Positions 1 to 8,700 are shown, numbered from the stretch's first letter. The stretch: 64,000 nt of DNA from Bacillaceae bacterium S4-13-56 (GCA_040191315.1 JAWJLM010000010.1:33928-97927), one strand, 5' to 3'. The notes: generated by a model not told the origin, from the letters alone. Program-made: numbers and translations.

Positions 1-438
1 CAAAGTATTTAATAACCCTAATTGCTTGTTAACCACATACAACGGAATCATGATTGCTTCTTCTGGGATAACCATTGTTAAAATAATTAATGTTACTAAT
101 ATTTTTTTTCCTGGTAATTTATCTTGTATCAAAACATAGCCAGCCATTGAAGCTAGAAATACATGAAATATAGTTCCTAGCATGGTAACAATCATATTAT
201 TTACAAAGGGACGCCAAAGTTCCATTTTAGACCAAATTGTATGGTATCCTTCTAGACTAAATTCAGTTGGCCATAACTTTATACCTGGTTGCATCGATGA
301 GATATTAGAGGAAATGGAAATTACAAATGTGTTCCAGATTGGGATTATCATTGTTAAAACCAGCATGATTAAAAATAATTTGTTTACGTTTTGCCATCCC
401 TTTGATTTCCATGATTGATCTACATTTATTTTTTTCAA
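1..438 (-). CDS. Sugar ABC transporter permease, partial (cut by window edge)
   Basis: This is the N-terminal 146 codons of a MalG/LplC-type (CUT1) permease; the rest lies before base 1. It should form one half of the membrane channel of the importer with the permease at 444-1319. The start is a TTG at 438, eight bases after a GGAG motif that overlaps the end of the upstream gene, so the two are translationally coupled. One membrane helix is visible near residues 21-40 (LFLIMLVLTMIIPIWNTF), two more around 80-120, and the family sequence IPLYVVNKQLGLLNT near the truncated end. The EAA loop would lie outside the window. Function is inferred from family and operon position; the sugar is unknown. 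Confidence 0.85.
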   Translation of the reverse strand, partial: MKKINVDQSWKSKGWQNVNKLFLIMLVLTMIIPIWNTFVISISSNISSMQPGIKLWPTEFSLEGYHTIWSKMELWRPFVNNMIVTMLGTIFHVFLASMAGYVLIQDKLPGKKILVTLIILTMVIPEEAIMIPLYVVNKQLGLLNTL

Positions 439-443
439 CTGTC

Positions 444-1319
444 TCACTCCATATCGTATCGAATTACTTTTCTTACAATGCTAACGAGTATCAGTGTTGC
501 AAAAATCACTAGAAACGCTGCTGCTGTGGCAACACCCATATCAAATTCCAATATTCCTTTTTCATAGGTATACATCATAAGCACGTTAACCTCTCTAGCA
601 ATTGCTGGGTTACTCATAACAAAAACTTGATCAAAAATCCGAAGAATGCCCATCATATTAAGAAGTAAAACAACTTTCATTGTAGGAACTAACTGTGGGA
701 TAGTAATATAAATCATTTGTTGCCAACGATTTGCTCCATCTATCGATGCAGCCTCATACAGTACCGGACTTATGCCAACAATAGAGGCTAGATAGATAAT
801 ACAGATATATCCCATATCTTTCCATACCGCTGATAGAATCATAATTGGTTTAGCATAGTCTTCTTTTGCAAAGAAATGGATCGCATCAGCTCCTAGCCAT
901 CGAAGAACTCCATTTACTAATCCAACATCAGGTGACAGCATAAATATCCAAATACCGCCTACAACTACCCATGAAAATAAATGGGGGAGGTAAATAACCA
1001 TTTGTGTAATTTTTTTAAAAACTGGTTGAAAAACTTCATTTAGTGATAATGCGACAAGAAGAGGAGCTACAAAACCCAATATCAATAGCCCCCCACCTAT
1101 GACAAGGGTATTTTGTAATGCTCGCCAGAAAACTGGATCATTTAGCACAGTTATATAATTTTGTAACCCTATAAAGGGGCGGTCACCAATTAACCGATAC
1201 TCCTGTAAGCTTATCATTAACCCTTTAACTATCGGATAGTAATTAAAAACAAAAAAGTAGATTAAGATTGGTAGAATCATAAGATAAAGTGTATAGTGTT
1301 TTTTTAATGTATAGAGCAA
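444..1319 (-). CDS. Sugar ABC transporter permease (LplB-like)
   Basis: Inner-membrane subunit of a CUT1-type carbohydrate importer. About six hydrophobic segments are present, and the cytoplasmic EAA loop is clear near residue 190 (EAASIDGANRWQQM, then ITIPQL), which docks the ATPase. No ATPase gene is in the operon, as is usual for CUT1 systems that share an MsmX-type ATPase (established for Bacillus). Start choice: a GTG at 1328 lies directly against the AAGAGG motif, whereas the in-frame TTG at 1319 is 8 bases away, so TTG is preferred. The gene sits between the binding lipoprotein (1464-2915) and the second permease. The substrate cannot be told from sequence. Confidence 0.9.
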   Translation of the reverse strand: MLYTLKKHYTLYLMILPILIYFFVFNYYPIVKGLMISLQEYRLIGDRPFIGLQNYITVLNDPVFWRALQNTLVIGGGLLILGFVAPLLVALSLNEVFQPVFKKITQMVIYLPHLFSWVVVGGIWIFMLSPDVGLVNGVLRWLGADAIHFFAKEDYAKPIMILSAVWKDMGYICIIYLASIVGISPVLYEAASIDGANRWQQMIYITIPQLVPTMKVVLLLNMMGILRIFDQVFVMSNPAIAREVNVLMMYTYEKGILEFDMGVATAAAFLVIFATLILVSIVRKVIRYDME

Positions 1320-1463
1320 AATAAACACCTCTTTGTGTTCAAGTATGACAGTTCTCCATAAAAGAGAGCTGGAATCATAATTTCAGAAACTATTTTAATT
1401 TTCCCACCATTAGTGGTGTTCTCATATAACAGAGAGGAGGGTGAAGCCCCCTCCTCTTCAATG

Positions 1464-2915
1464 TTAATCTATAAGATTTGCAGCTTTCAATTCATCATTC
1501 ATTTTTGAAACTGCGTCATTTGCAGATATATCCCCCATTATCGCTTTGAAAACATAGTTTGTAACTATTTTTTCAGCATCTGGCCAGTCTGCGGTTGAAA
1601 GCTCTAATGAAGCATTATGTGTCATAATCACTTCACGCGCTTCCTTTACACCAGGTAATAAACCAATAGGGTTTTCAAAATTAGTATTATAGGGGATAAT
1701 AACACCATGGTCCATCCCGTGTTCTTGACCTATCTCAGTTAGTTGATAATTGCCGTTATCAACCGTGTAGTCATGACCTTCAATACCAAGTGTGCTTAAG
1801 ACGTTCCCTTCTTCTGAGTTCCAGAATTCTAGGAACTTAAGAGCTGCTTCTGGGTTTTCAGCATTAACCGGGATGGCCCACATACTAGGATCACCTCGAC
1901 GAAGCATTTGACCATTAGGTCCTTCAGCACCAGCAATACCTTTCGCTTCAAATTCAGTATTAGGATCTTCCTCTAAACGGATATTGTTAAATAACCCTAC
2001 CCAAGCATCCCAATACGTTACCATTCCAACGCGATCAGTTAAAAACATTTCTCTCATTTTTCCTGTATCATTTGTTGCAAAGTTTGGATCTAAAATACCT
2101 TCTTCGTAAAGTTTATTAAACCATTCATACATCGGGATAGCCGCTTCTGTAGCATAAGGAATTGTGCGGTTTCCATTCTCGTCTATAACATACTTATATT
2201 TAACTCCTTGAGCACTCATAAAACCTTGAATATCATATAATCCAGCAGTTGATAAACCATACGTATCATCTTTCCCATTACCATCAGGGTCTTGTTCCTT
2301 GAATGCTTTCATCACTTGATAAAACTCATCTAATGTTGTTGGCTGTTCCAAATTTAACTTTTCCATCCAATCTTGACGAACAATTGGCATTGTGCCTCCT
2401 TCTGACTTATTAAACACACCATAAATCGAACCATCATCATATGTAATTTGATCCCACTCTGAAGTCGGAATTACTTCATTGTTAGATAAAATATCAGATG
2501 ATTTAATATGATCGTTTAACTTTGTTAGAGCACCTTGGTCAACTAATACATCCATTAAATCTTTTGTTAAATACACAAGGTCGTATTTTTCACCAGATGA
2601 AATAGAAGTCATTAACTTCTGGTTGTATTCACTAGGAGGCTTTTCCATTTCTATATCCATACCCAACTTTTCCTCTAGAACTTCAACAAAGAGCTTCTGT
2701 TCATCTGCATCTTTTCCGCCAACGATTGCACTAAGAATTTTTAACTTGTCATTTTCTTTTGTCCCTTTTGATTCGTTAGATTCATTAGTTTTTTCTGTTT
2801 TATTATCATTCGCATTTTCTGTTGACGTACCAGATTCAGCACTAGAGCAAGCTCCTAAAATAAAAAGGGATAAAATAGAAATTAAACATATTAACGTTTT
2901 GAATTTAAAATGCAT
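1464..2915 (-). CDS. Sugar-binding lipoprotein of ABC importer (family 1 extracellular solute-binding)
   Basis: A 483-residue solute-binding protein that would capture an oligosaccharide outside the membrane. It has a lipoprotein signal peptide: basic start MHFKFK, hydrophobic core, and lipobox LGAC with the Cys near residue 22. A Glu/Asn/Lys/Ser-rich linker follows, then a periplasmic-binding fold with DGNGKDDTYGLS (near residue 180), typical of the LplA/YtcQ group. The ATG at 2915 has AAGGAGG seven bases upstream; that ribosome-binding site and the start lie inside the last codons of the lacI-type gene, so the two genes overlap by 11 bases and are probably translationally coupled. Longer upstream in-frame starts lie within the regulator gene and lack a site. 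Confidence 0.92.
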   Translation of the reverse strand: MHFKFKTLICLISILSLFILGACSSAESGTSTENANDNKTEKTNESNESKGTKENDKLKILSAIVGGKDADEQKLFVEVLEEKLGMDIEMEKPPSEYNQKLMTSISSGEKYDLVYLTKDLMDVLVDQGALTKLNDHIKSSDILSNNEVIPTSEWDQITYDDGSIYGVFNKSEGGTMPIVRQDWMEKLNLEQPTTLDEFYQVMKAFKEQDPDGNGKDDTYGLSTAGLYDIQGFMSAQGVKYKYVIDENGNRTIPYATEAAIPMYEWFNKLYEEGILDPNFATNDTGKMREMFLTDRVGMVTYWDAWVGLFNNIRLEEDPNTEFEAKGIAGAEGPNGQMLRRGDPSMWAIPVNAENPEAALKFLEFWNSEEGNVLSTLGIEGHDYTVDNGNYQLTEIGQEHGMDHGVIIPYNTNFENPIGLLPGVKEAREVIMTHNASLELSTADWPDAEKIVTNYVFKAIMGDISANDAVSKMNDELKAANLID

Positions 2916-3960
2916 GGTTACCCTCCTTGATATAGGTATTGATTGCAAATTGTTCACATGATCCTCTTTCGACAAAGTCTGTTGGTACAAATACACGTTT
3001 AACATAAAAATCTTTCGTTTGGAGCTGTTCAATTAATAGTTTTGCTGCTTCTACACCAAGCTGCTCACCATTTAGTCGTACACTGGTTAATGGCGGAGAA
3101 AATTCAGCCGGATAGATCGTTTCATCACTAAAAGAGACAATTGATAGATCCTGTGGAATTGAGTGGCCTTCTTCTGCTGCTGCTCGATATGCACCCAGAG
3201 CAACCTTATCATTATCAGTTATTACTGCAGAAACAGTTAAATGTTCACTCAATACTTGCTTCACTTTTTTATAACCAAATTCAATCGATGTTGACTGCTT
3301 GTCCTTATTGATTATAAAATTCGGATTCACTTTAATTCCCGAATCTTCCAAAGCATTGATATATCCTAGCTCCCTATCCTTGCTTACCGTCCGAAATTTC
3401 GGTGCATTTAAAAACAAAATATTCTCATGCCCTTTTGAAATCAAATGTTTAGTCAATAACTCTGCCGCACTTACATTGTTGTTATCAACATATGATAATT
3501 TATCTTCATATCTTTTTGGAGGCTTTCCAATAACAACAAAAGGAGTTTTTGAATTTAATCTTTCTTCAACTCTACGGTCATTGACTTGTGGATCTAATAA
3601 GATTTCCCCATCAATTGGATCTGATGTTTGAAACTCAACCTGGTTTTTATAATCATCTGATAACGTATTGACAAGTAATCGATATCCTTGGTTATAACAT
3701 TCACTTAACACACCATTTAGCAATGATAAGTGAAACTGGCTAAACTTCACCTTTTCCGCCTCCATATTTAACCCAATGATTCTTGTCTCTTTTACTACTA
3801 AACTTCTTGCCCAATAATTAGGTTTATAGTTTAAATCCTTTGCAATCCTTAATACTCGTTCTTTCACCTCCTTACTGATTGGCCGTTTCTCACTAAACAC
3901 ATTGGACACTGTACTTTTTGATACTCCAGCAACTTTTGCAACATCATCTATTTTCGCCAT
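2905..3960 (-). CDS. LacI-family transcriptional regulator
   Basis: A 351-residue sugar-responsive regulator. The N-terminal LacI helix-turn-helix is complete (MAKIDDVAKVAGVSKSTVSN at residues 1-20, then YKPNYWARSL for the hinge side), followed by a periplasmic-binding-like effector domain of about 270 residues. The ATG at 3960 is chosen because GGAGG lies nine bases upstream; a TTG three codons earlier touches the ribosome-binding site. The gene is first in the operon and overlaps the binding-protein gene, so it very likely controls the importer and itself. Two palindromes of LacI-operator type are found upstream (3989-3998 and 4115-4130). The effector is unknown. Confidence 0.93.
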   Translation of the reverse strand: MAKIDDVAKVAGVSKSTVSNVFSEKRPISKEVKERVLRIAKDLNYKPNYWARSLVVKETRIIGLNMEAEKVKFSQFHLSLLNGVLSECYNQGYRLLVNTLSDDYKNQVEFQTSDPIDGEILLDPQVNDRRVEERLNSKTPFVVIGKPPKRYEDKLSYVDNNNVSAAELLTKHLISKGHENILFLNAPKFRTVSKDRELGYINALEDSGIKVNPNFIINKDKQSTSIEFGYKKVKQVLSEHLTVSAVITDNDKVALGAYRAAAEEGHSIPQDLSIVSFSDETIYPAEFSPPLTSVRLNGEQLGVEAAKLLIEQLQTKDFYVKRVFVPTDFVERGSCEQFAINTYIKEGNHAF

Positions 3961-3988
3961 AGACTCCAACCTCCATAGTTAATATAGT

Positions 3989-3998
3989 AAACCGGTTT
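3989..3998. promoter_or_regulatory. Candidate LacI-family operator 1
   Basis: AAACCGGTTT is a perfect 10-bp palindrome with the central CG step typical of LacI/GalR operators, 29 bases before the regulator start. The word TTAATATAGT flanks it on both sides as a direct repeat (3979-3988 and 4001-4010). Position suggests autoregulation; binding is inferred. Confidence 0.6.
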
Positions 3999-4114
3999 TA
4001 TTAATATAGTATTAATTCAATATATATATTTTGTAAAATAAAAAACTGTTAACATAAAAAAATCTGATTACAGCGTGTTTAGATATACGTTTTCATCAGT
4101 ATTTAAAGATAATA

Positions 4115-4130
4115 GTCAAACCAGTTTGAC
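4115..4130. promoter_or_regulatory. Candidate LacI-family operator 2
   Basis: GTCAAACCAGTTTGAC is a 16-bp palindrome broken only at its central pair. It shares the AAACC-GTTT core with the site at 3989 and lies about 125 bp further upstream, a spacing that would permit repression by DNA looping. Binding is inferred. Confidence 0.5.
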
Positions 4131-4379
4131 GTTTATTCTGAGTAGAAAAACTAAAACCTCCCTATCCGACTTGTACAGTTTTTTCCAAAATCATTCATTT
4201 TATCTTTTATCTTTCATAGAACTCATTTACTGAACAGGTATTTCTCCACCCGCTACCTTATAACGAGCTCAAAACTTCAGAAAAAATGTTAGAAATATCT
4301 GTACAGAAAGTAGATAAGCGACAGCCATCAAATTAGCGATTGTTTATTAAGGTTGGTGTTTATTTATGCGTACTAGAAG
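4131..4379. other. Intergenic, no gene recognised
   Basis: No open frame of note. The promoter of the lacI-type operon probably lies at the left edge. The remainder may be decayed sequence next to the transposase relic. Confidence 0.4.
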
Positions 4380-5235
4380 AACCGGTGCCTGAACCCTAGC
4401 TTGGTAAAGTTTCACCGTAAAGGGGGAACCTTATTTCGCAAAAGTACTACGAATAAATTCAAAGAAAATGTTAATCGCTATGAATACTAGAATGGAAAGC
4501 TCTTCTTTTGGAGAGGTCGCTTGGTGATTTGGGGTCCTTATGGGATGGGATTGGCTAAGATTTGTTCGGCATTCCGGTTTCAGGATCACGGCATTTTTCA
4601 AAGAAATTCAGCACTTGTCATATGGAAATCCCTTATCAAACCGGGCCACAATTGACACATTAGATGGAATGTGTTTTAATTCTTCACTAACAATGTCAAT
4701 CATACCATCTGAGGTGTAGGCTTTCCTGTTTCTTAATTCAGCAAACAAACATAGACAACTGATTCCCGCAAACAGTATTTACCGTAGAATCGAAGTCAAG
4801 AATAGCCCGATCTTGATCACTTATAAGGTGCGGGGTTAAATCTTTATTCATGTCTACTAATCAAACTAAATCCTCTTTCCCTTTAAAATGCTTCAGGTCA
4901 TAATAGTAGGTTATATAATCCGGATGTTTGCTCCACTTAAAAACCCTTTTTAACTTGTTTCTTCTTCAATATCTTCAAAGCGGGAGATACGCTCTAAACC
5001 TAGTAAGCACTCTAAAATAGATACTAAGGATACATCTGTTAACGGGAATGTTCCAATTTGTTTTTTCAACGAAAAGCTTGTCTCTAACAGACTCTTTATC
5101 TTTATCTTTATCTTTTCAAGGTAATCAAAAAGAGGTATGATGCCTCCATAAGAAGTTGCGTGTATAATAGAAACACTTCCAATACTCGTTTGATTGTATT
5201 ATATTTATTCACCAGATGCTGCTCCTCTCTTTGGA
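4380..5235 (-). mobile_element. Degenerate IS1380-like transposase relic
   Basis: Reading the minus strand in several frames recovers fragments in the order expected for a DDE transposase of the IS1380 group. An N-terminal segment runs from about 5215 to 4960. It is followed by SDQDRAILDFDSTVNTV (about 4827-4775), the region that carries the first catalytic Asp in that family, and then LRNRKAYTSDGMIDIV and SNVSIVARFDKGFP (about 4738-4615). Several stops and frameshifts separate them, and the sequence between the first Asp block and the next appears deleted. No terminal inverted repeats were found. The family assignment is from remembered motif similarity; the boundaries, especially on the left, are approximate. 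Confidence 0.6.
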
Positions 5236-5399
5236 TAGTTTTGCTTCCGAAAACCCTATTCTACCAAATATTATGGTGTTTTTTTGTTTGGAATTATTTC
5301 CTCTGAAATCTAGATTAATTTATTTTCTTTAATATTTTTCTAACGATAGGTATAATATCAAATTCCAGTTGAAAAATAGATAAAAAGGAGGAATTCAAC

Positions 5400-5579
5400 A
5401 TGGACAAGCAAAGAGCTCAGCAAATTATTGAATCCCCAGCTACCATTAGAGTTACATATGATGGGGTACCCATTTATATACAACATGTAGATGAGCAGAC
5501 AGAGATGGCCAGAATTTATCCTCTCAATGATCCTGAAATGGAAAAAAGTGTATCCGTTACACAATTGAATGAAGAATAG
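5400..5579 (+). CDS. sspH: Small acid-soluble spore protein H
   Basis: A 59-residue protein, the usual length of SspH, a minor spore-core protein made in the forespore. The sequence keeps the family pattern: QRAQQIIESPATIRVTYDGV, then PIYIQHVDE and ARIYPLNDP. It is too short for many gene finders but has a strong ribosome-binding site, AAAAAGGAGG, eight bases before ATG, and ends just before a good terminator (5581-5614). A TATAAT hexamer occurs about 50 bases upstream. Forespore (sigma-F/G) control is expected from the family but not proven by the bases here. Its presence is good evidence that the organism sporulates. Confidence 0.93.
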   Translation: MDKQRAQQIIESPATIRVTYDGVPIYIQHVDEQTEMARIYPLNDPEMEKSVSVTQLNEE

Positions 5580-5580
5580 T

Positions 5581-5614
5581 AAAAGAGCCTGGAATTTGCT
5601 CCCCAGGCTCTTTT
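5581..5614 (+). terminator. Rho-independent terminator of sspH
   Basis: AAAAGAGCCTGG pairs with CCAGGCTCTTTT across a 10-base loop; the run of T at the end completes an intrinsic terminator. Confidence 0.9.
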
Positions 5615-5654
5615 GTATTAATGTATACATAAAAAATGATTTGGGGGGAAACCA

Positions 5655-6104
5655 ATGAAACAATGGTTAGGTGTAATCGTTTTGTTTTTCTCAATTACAG
5701 TAGCAGGATGTGGAAATAGCAGCGACCAAGGGAATTCAAATGGAGAGGACCATGAGGGAGTTCCTCAAAGATTGGAGGTTGAACTAACAGTCCCTGAATC
5801 TGTGAGGATGAACGAGGACATTCTTGTAGAAGCCCATGTTACACAAGGGGATGAGGCTGTTAATGATGCTAGTGAAGTAAAATTTGAGGTAAAGAACGTT
5901 GAAACAGAAAAAAGCCAGTCCTTCGAGGGTGAATTTGTGGAGAATGGAAAGTATTCAGCGACTATTCAAATAGAGGAGCCTGGTACTTACACAGTTACTT
6001 CACACGTAACGGCCCGCGGCTTACACACAATGCCTTCTAAGGAGTTAGTAGTTGAAGGTGACAAGGGTCAGTCCGAATCAGAAGAGCCAAAAACTGCAGA
6101 GTAG
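5655..6104 (+). CDS. YtkA-like domain lipoprotein (first half of a broken gene)
   Basis: A 149-residue secreted lipoprotein: hydrophobic signal with lipobox VAGC (Cys near residue 19), a Ser/Asn/Glu linker, then one YtkA/FixH-like beta-sandwich domain (about residues 38-135, with VPESVRMNEDILVEAHVTQG and AHV/SHVTARGLHTMP). The ATG follows a GGGGGG ribosome-binding site. The frame ends at TAG 6102, but coding similarity resumes immediately after it and then in another frame (see 6105-6397), so the present protein is the first half of what was a two-domain protein of about 245 residues. Role unknown; YtkA-like domains are often found in copper or envelope contexts, which is only suggestive. Confidence 0.75.
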   Translation: MKQWLGVIVLFFSITVAGCGNSSDQGNSNGEDHEGVPQRLEVELTVPESVRMNEDILVEAHVTQGDEAVNDASEVKFEVKNVETEKSQSFEGEFVENGKYSATIQIEEPGTYTVTSHVTARGLHTMPSKELVVEGDKGQSESEEPKTAE

Positions 6105-6397
6105 GAATCCCACTCCTATGAGGTGTCCATTCATTTTTATAAAGACGATCTTTTAAAATCAAACAAGCCGACTACTCTTTCTGCTCATATGGAAATCCTG
6201 TTTCATTAGCAGATGTTACCTTCGAAATGTGGAAGATTGGTACTGATAAACACAATTACGTAGATACAGAGGAGGTCTCTGAAGGGATGTATGAACTAGA
6301 TTATACTTTTTCTGAAAGTGCCTCCTATATGATTCAAATCCATGTAAAGTCAGATGTCATTCACGATCATCAAGAATATGAGGTAAACGTTGATTAA
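6105..6397 (+). pseudogene. Second YtkA-like domain, disconnected by a stop and a frameshift
   Basis: Directly after TAG 6102-6104 the same frame continues with SHSYEVSIHFYKDD and PTTLSAHME. Near 6187-6195 the frame shifts, and the next frame reads GNPVSLADVTFEMWKIGTDK, then YELDYTFSESASYMIQIHV up to TAA at 6395. This repeats the pattern of the first domain, so one nonsense change and one indel separate the two halves. No ribosome-binding site lies in front of it. Confidence 0.7.
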
Positions 6398-6477
6398 ATA
6401 ACAAAAGTAATTTTACAAACAGGATTGGATTTTGAAAAGACAATCAACTGTTTTAATACGTCTCCCTCAGTGAAATC

Positions 6478-6615
6478 ATGGCGATTCTTCTTCATTTGAT
6501 TACCCCTTTATTTTTCCTCCTCCTATCTTACAATGGTTATTTCAAATTTTCTTATGTCCCATTCTGGAACCTAGTGCATAGAATGATTATGGTATTTACC
6601 CTCTCCTCAGTTTAA
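6478..6615 (+). CDS. Possible 45-residue membrane peptide
   Basis: An open frame encoding one hydrophobic helix (MAILLHLITPLFFLLLSYNG) and a short tail. It has no convincing ribosome-binding site and I do not recognise it. It may be a chance frame or a fragment; listed because nothing else occupies 6398-6633. Confidence 0.2.
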   Translation: MAILLHLITPLFFLLLSYNGYFKFSYVPFWNLVHRMIMVFTLSSV

Positions 6616-6633
6616 AAAAGGAGGCTATCTAGA

Positions 6634-7455
6634 ATGGGAGTAATCAAGACGTATGAGTGGCTAAAGAGTTATAGAAAGGAGAAGAAAAACTCAATAAGTG
6701 AGAACATTGAACTTCAGAGGAAACTGATTTGTAGCCCATTAGAAATCTATTTTAAAGATGCATCCCCCGAAGAAATCCAATATCATTTACATCAATATGG
6801 AATGTTTTTACCTGATCATAAGGATATCGATGTCATTGATCATATGTTTGAAGAAGGCATGTGGAAAACCGTCCTTCATCAGTACAAAAAGTTACGCTTA
6901 ATATGGGATGGACCTGATGTACCTGTTTTTTTGTTACCTGCCAATCAAAAAAGCAAACAGCTCAGAGAAGAGTTAAACGGGCAATCAGGTGTTTCTCATG
7001 AGGATAAGGTATTTTTATTTGTCGGAGAACACTCGGAAAAAGACCGCTTACGTGCTCTTATCACTCATGAATACAACCATGTTTGTCGTTTAGATTATCT
7101 TAGAAAAGAACAAAAAGAATTAACACTTTTAGACGCTTTACTATTGGAGGGATTAGCTGAACACGCGGTGCAGAAACATGTGGGAGATGAATATATGGGA
7201 CCATGGACACAGGCCTATCCAGCAGAAAAAGCAAAAACAGGATGGGATCGGTGGGTTAAATCAAATATTGATCTTAAAAAACATGATCCAAATCATGAAT
7301 TATTAATGTACGGGAAAGGTCGATATCCAAAATGGTTAGGCTACAATATAGGGTATCATATCATTTCTAGTTTTTATTCTAAAAACCAAGTTTCTGAGAC
7401 AGAAGCTCTACAAACCCCCTCTCAACAGATTTTAGAGCACTCCATGTTTGGGTAA
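6634..7455 (+). CDS. DUF2268 putative zinc protease (YjaZ-like)
   Basis: A 273-residue cytoplasmic protein of the DUF2268 family. The metalloprotease motif HEYNH (HExxH) is near residue 149, followed about 27 residues later by LLEGLAEH, which supplies a third Glu/His ligand in this family. A conserved late block KWLGYNIGYHII is also present. Length matches B. subtilis YjaZ. The start has AAAAGGAGG nine bases before ATG. Proteolytic activity is a family inference and no substrate is known. It stands alone between the YtkA remnant and a small Gly/Tyr-rich protein. Confidence 0.8.
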   Translation: MGVIKTYEWLKSYRKEKKNSISENIELQRKLICSPLEIYFKDASPEEIQYHLHQYGMFLPDHKDIDVIDHMFEEGMWKTVLHQYKKLRLIWDGPDVPVFLLPANQKSKQLREELNGQSGVSHEDKVFLFVGEHSEKDRLRALITHEYNHVCRLDYLRKEQKELTLLDALLLEGLAEHAVQKHVGDEYMGPWTQAYPAEKAKTGWDRWVKSNIDLKKHDPNHELLMYGKGRYPKWLGYNIGYHIISSFYSKNQVSETEALQTPSQQILEHSMFG

Positions 7456-7553
7456 TACTCCATTATTGTGCATCTGACATCCTACATCTCCCCATACAAA
7501 TTGAATCATAGACTCATATAGTATAGGGAATCTTGTATGAAAGGAGATTTATA

Positions 7554-7805
7554 ATGTCCCAATACTATCACACATGCTGTAGACATGTAGGTCGTCCAGT
7601 TGCAATACGAACAAGAGATGGCCATATTCATCGTGGAATTATCCACAGAGTATCGCCTTCACACGTATATTTAAAACCTCTACCAGCCAGAAACCTTGGT
7701 GGTTATGGCTATGGTTATTATGGGGGTTATGGATGGGGTGCTGCATGGGGAATTGCCCTAGGCACTATTATTGGTTTATCCGTTTTGCCATTTTTATTTT
7801 GGTAA
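7554..7805 (+). CDS. Small Gly/Tyr-rich membrane protein with Sm-like start
   Basis: An 83-residue protein. ATG at 7554 has AAAGGAG at normal spacing; a start seven codons earlier has none. Residues 1-43 (GRPVAIRTRDGHIHRGIIHR and SPSHVYLKPL) look like a short beta-barrel segment of the Sm/PRC type. Residues 47-64 are a GYGYGYYGGYGWG stretch, and the last 20 residues form one hydrophobic helix. Such proteins are common in spore-formers and may be spore-coat or envelope associated, but no function is assigned. Confidence 0.6.
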   Translation: MSQYYHTCCRHVGRPVAIRTRDGHIHRGIIHRVSPSHVYLKPLPARNLGGYGYGYYGGYGWGAAWGIALGTIIGLSVLPFLFW

Positions 7806-7830
7806 GCATCTAATTATCCTTCTTTTTTAT

Positions 7831-7954
7831 GATTAGAAAACCCGGCATTCCTAAAAGGGATTCTTGAAAGCTTATTTTACTTTCTTAGAAGCCTTAATGA
7901 GTGCAAGCCTTTATTACGCTTATGCAGATAGGAAAGGTAAAACTTCCTATCTGC
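7831..7954 (+). repeat. Intergenic repeat family C, copy 1, with hairpin
   Basis: Shares with 44966-45053 the order ATTAGAAAAC..GGCATTC, GCAAGCC/GCC, then TTATGCAGATAGGAAAG and a hairpin (GCAGATAGGAA pairing with TTCCTATCTGC). The hairpin at 7924-7954 could also terminate transcription from the left. Confidence 0.6.
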
Positions 7955-8018
7955 CAAAAAAACCTTACCTTTTTGGTGGGGTTTTCCTTTTTGTGTATTC
8001 CCATTCTCCGTATAGATG

Positions 8019-8381
8019 CTAATCCTCCATTGCATCCATCCTCTTTTCCCATTCGATAAATACTTCGATTATTTTTAGCACCATCCTCCGTTCTTTATCA
8101 TCCAGCTGCTGAGCATAATCAACAAGTTTTTGCATTTGAATGTCCTGTTGTTCTTTATTTAGGGATTGAAAAGAAAAAAGTTCTGAGAGAGAGATCTCTA
8201 AAGATCGGGCGATTCTATCTATAGTTTCAATAGTTGGGTTTTTTTCTCCCCTCTCCAACTGACCGATGTAGGTAGGATGTAAAGAGGACAAATGCGCCAA
8301 TTCTTCTTGTGTTAATTTTTTTTCCTTTCTTAAATAACGAATTCTAGCACCTATTATATGCTTAATTGCTTCTTCCGGCAT
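8019..8381 (-). CDS. XRE-family helix-turn-helix regulator
   Basis: A 120-residue DNA-binding protein. Residues 10-66 form an XRE/SinR-type domain (GARIRYLRKEKKLTQEELAH, then HPTYIGQLERGEKNPTIETI and RSLEISLSELF). The C-terminal 50 residues are an amphipathic helix rich in Glu/Gln/Lys, possibly for dimerisation. ATG has GAAGAGGTGA upstream. It is divergent from the sda gene at 8560; the 180-bp spacer holds several TACTAT/ATAGTTG words that might be its target. Targets are unknown; a link to sporulation timing is only inferred from the neighbours. Confidence 0.82.
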   Translation of the reverse strand: MPEEAIKHIIGARIRYLRKEKKLTQEELAHLSSLHPTYIGQLERGEKNPTIETIDRIARSLEISLSELFSFQSLNKEQQDIQMQKLVDYAQQLDDKERRMVLKIIEVFIEWEKRMDAMED

Positions 8382-8559
8382 AAAAGATTCACCTCTTCAA
8401 ATACTATACATGGAAACGATCAACAACCAAACATACTATAGATATTAATAGTTGATTTTTATAAATACTATGAGTATCATTAGGTTGATATATAGTTGTA
8501 ATTATGTTAAAATTGTATATATATGGTAGATTTTATTCTTAAAAGAGGGATTGAGATGA

Positions 8560-8700
8560 ATGTATCCTAGTTTGCCCGATGACATGTTACTTGAGGTATA
8601 TTACAAAGCTATTGAATTACAATTAGATCAGGAATTTATAGAACTAATTAAAAGAGTAATGATGGAAAGAGGATTGATTGAATCTGGAAAACTTTCCTAG
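8560..8700 (+). CDS. sda: Sporulation histidine kinase inhibitor Sda
   Basis: A 46-residue protein, exactly the length of B. subtilis Sda, which blocks KinA autophosphorylation and so delays sporulation when DNA replication is perturbed. Matching elements are LPDDMLLEVYYKAIEL and LDQEFIELI (residues 5-30), the helical hairpin that binds the kinase. ATG 8560 follows AAAAGAGGGATTGAGATGA. An overlapping ATG at 8555 gives only four codons. In B. subtilis sda is induced by DnaA; no DnaA boxes were looked for exhaustively. The stop overlaps the stop of the convergent sda-like gene. Confidence 0.85.
   Translation: MYPSLPDDMLLEVYYKAIELQLDQEFIELIKRVMMERGLIESGKLS

Noticed and set aside
182..418. Plus-strand 78-codon open frame
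   Set aside because: It is antisense to the truncated sugar permease gene, whose minus-strand frame has family motifs and a coupled start.
5358..5663. Minus-strand 101-codon open frame
   Set aside because: It overlaps sspH on the other strand and has no family resemblance; sspH has the motifs, ribosome-binding site and terminator.
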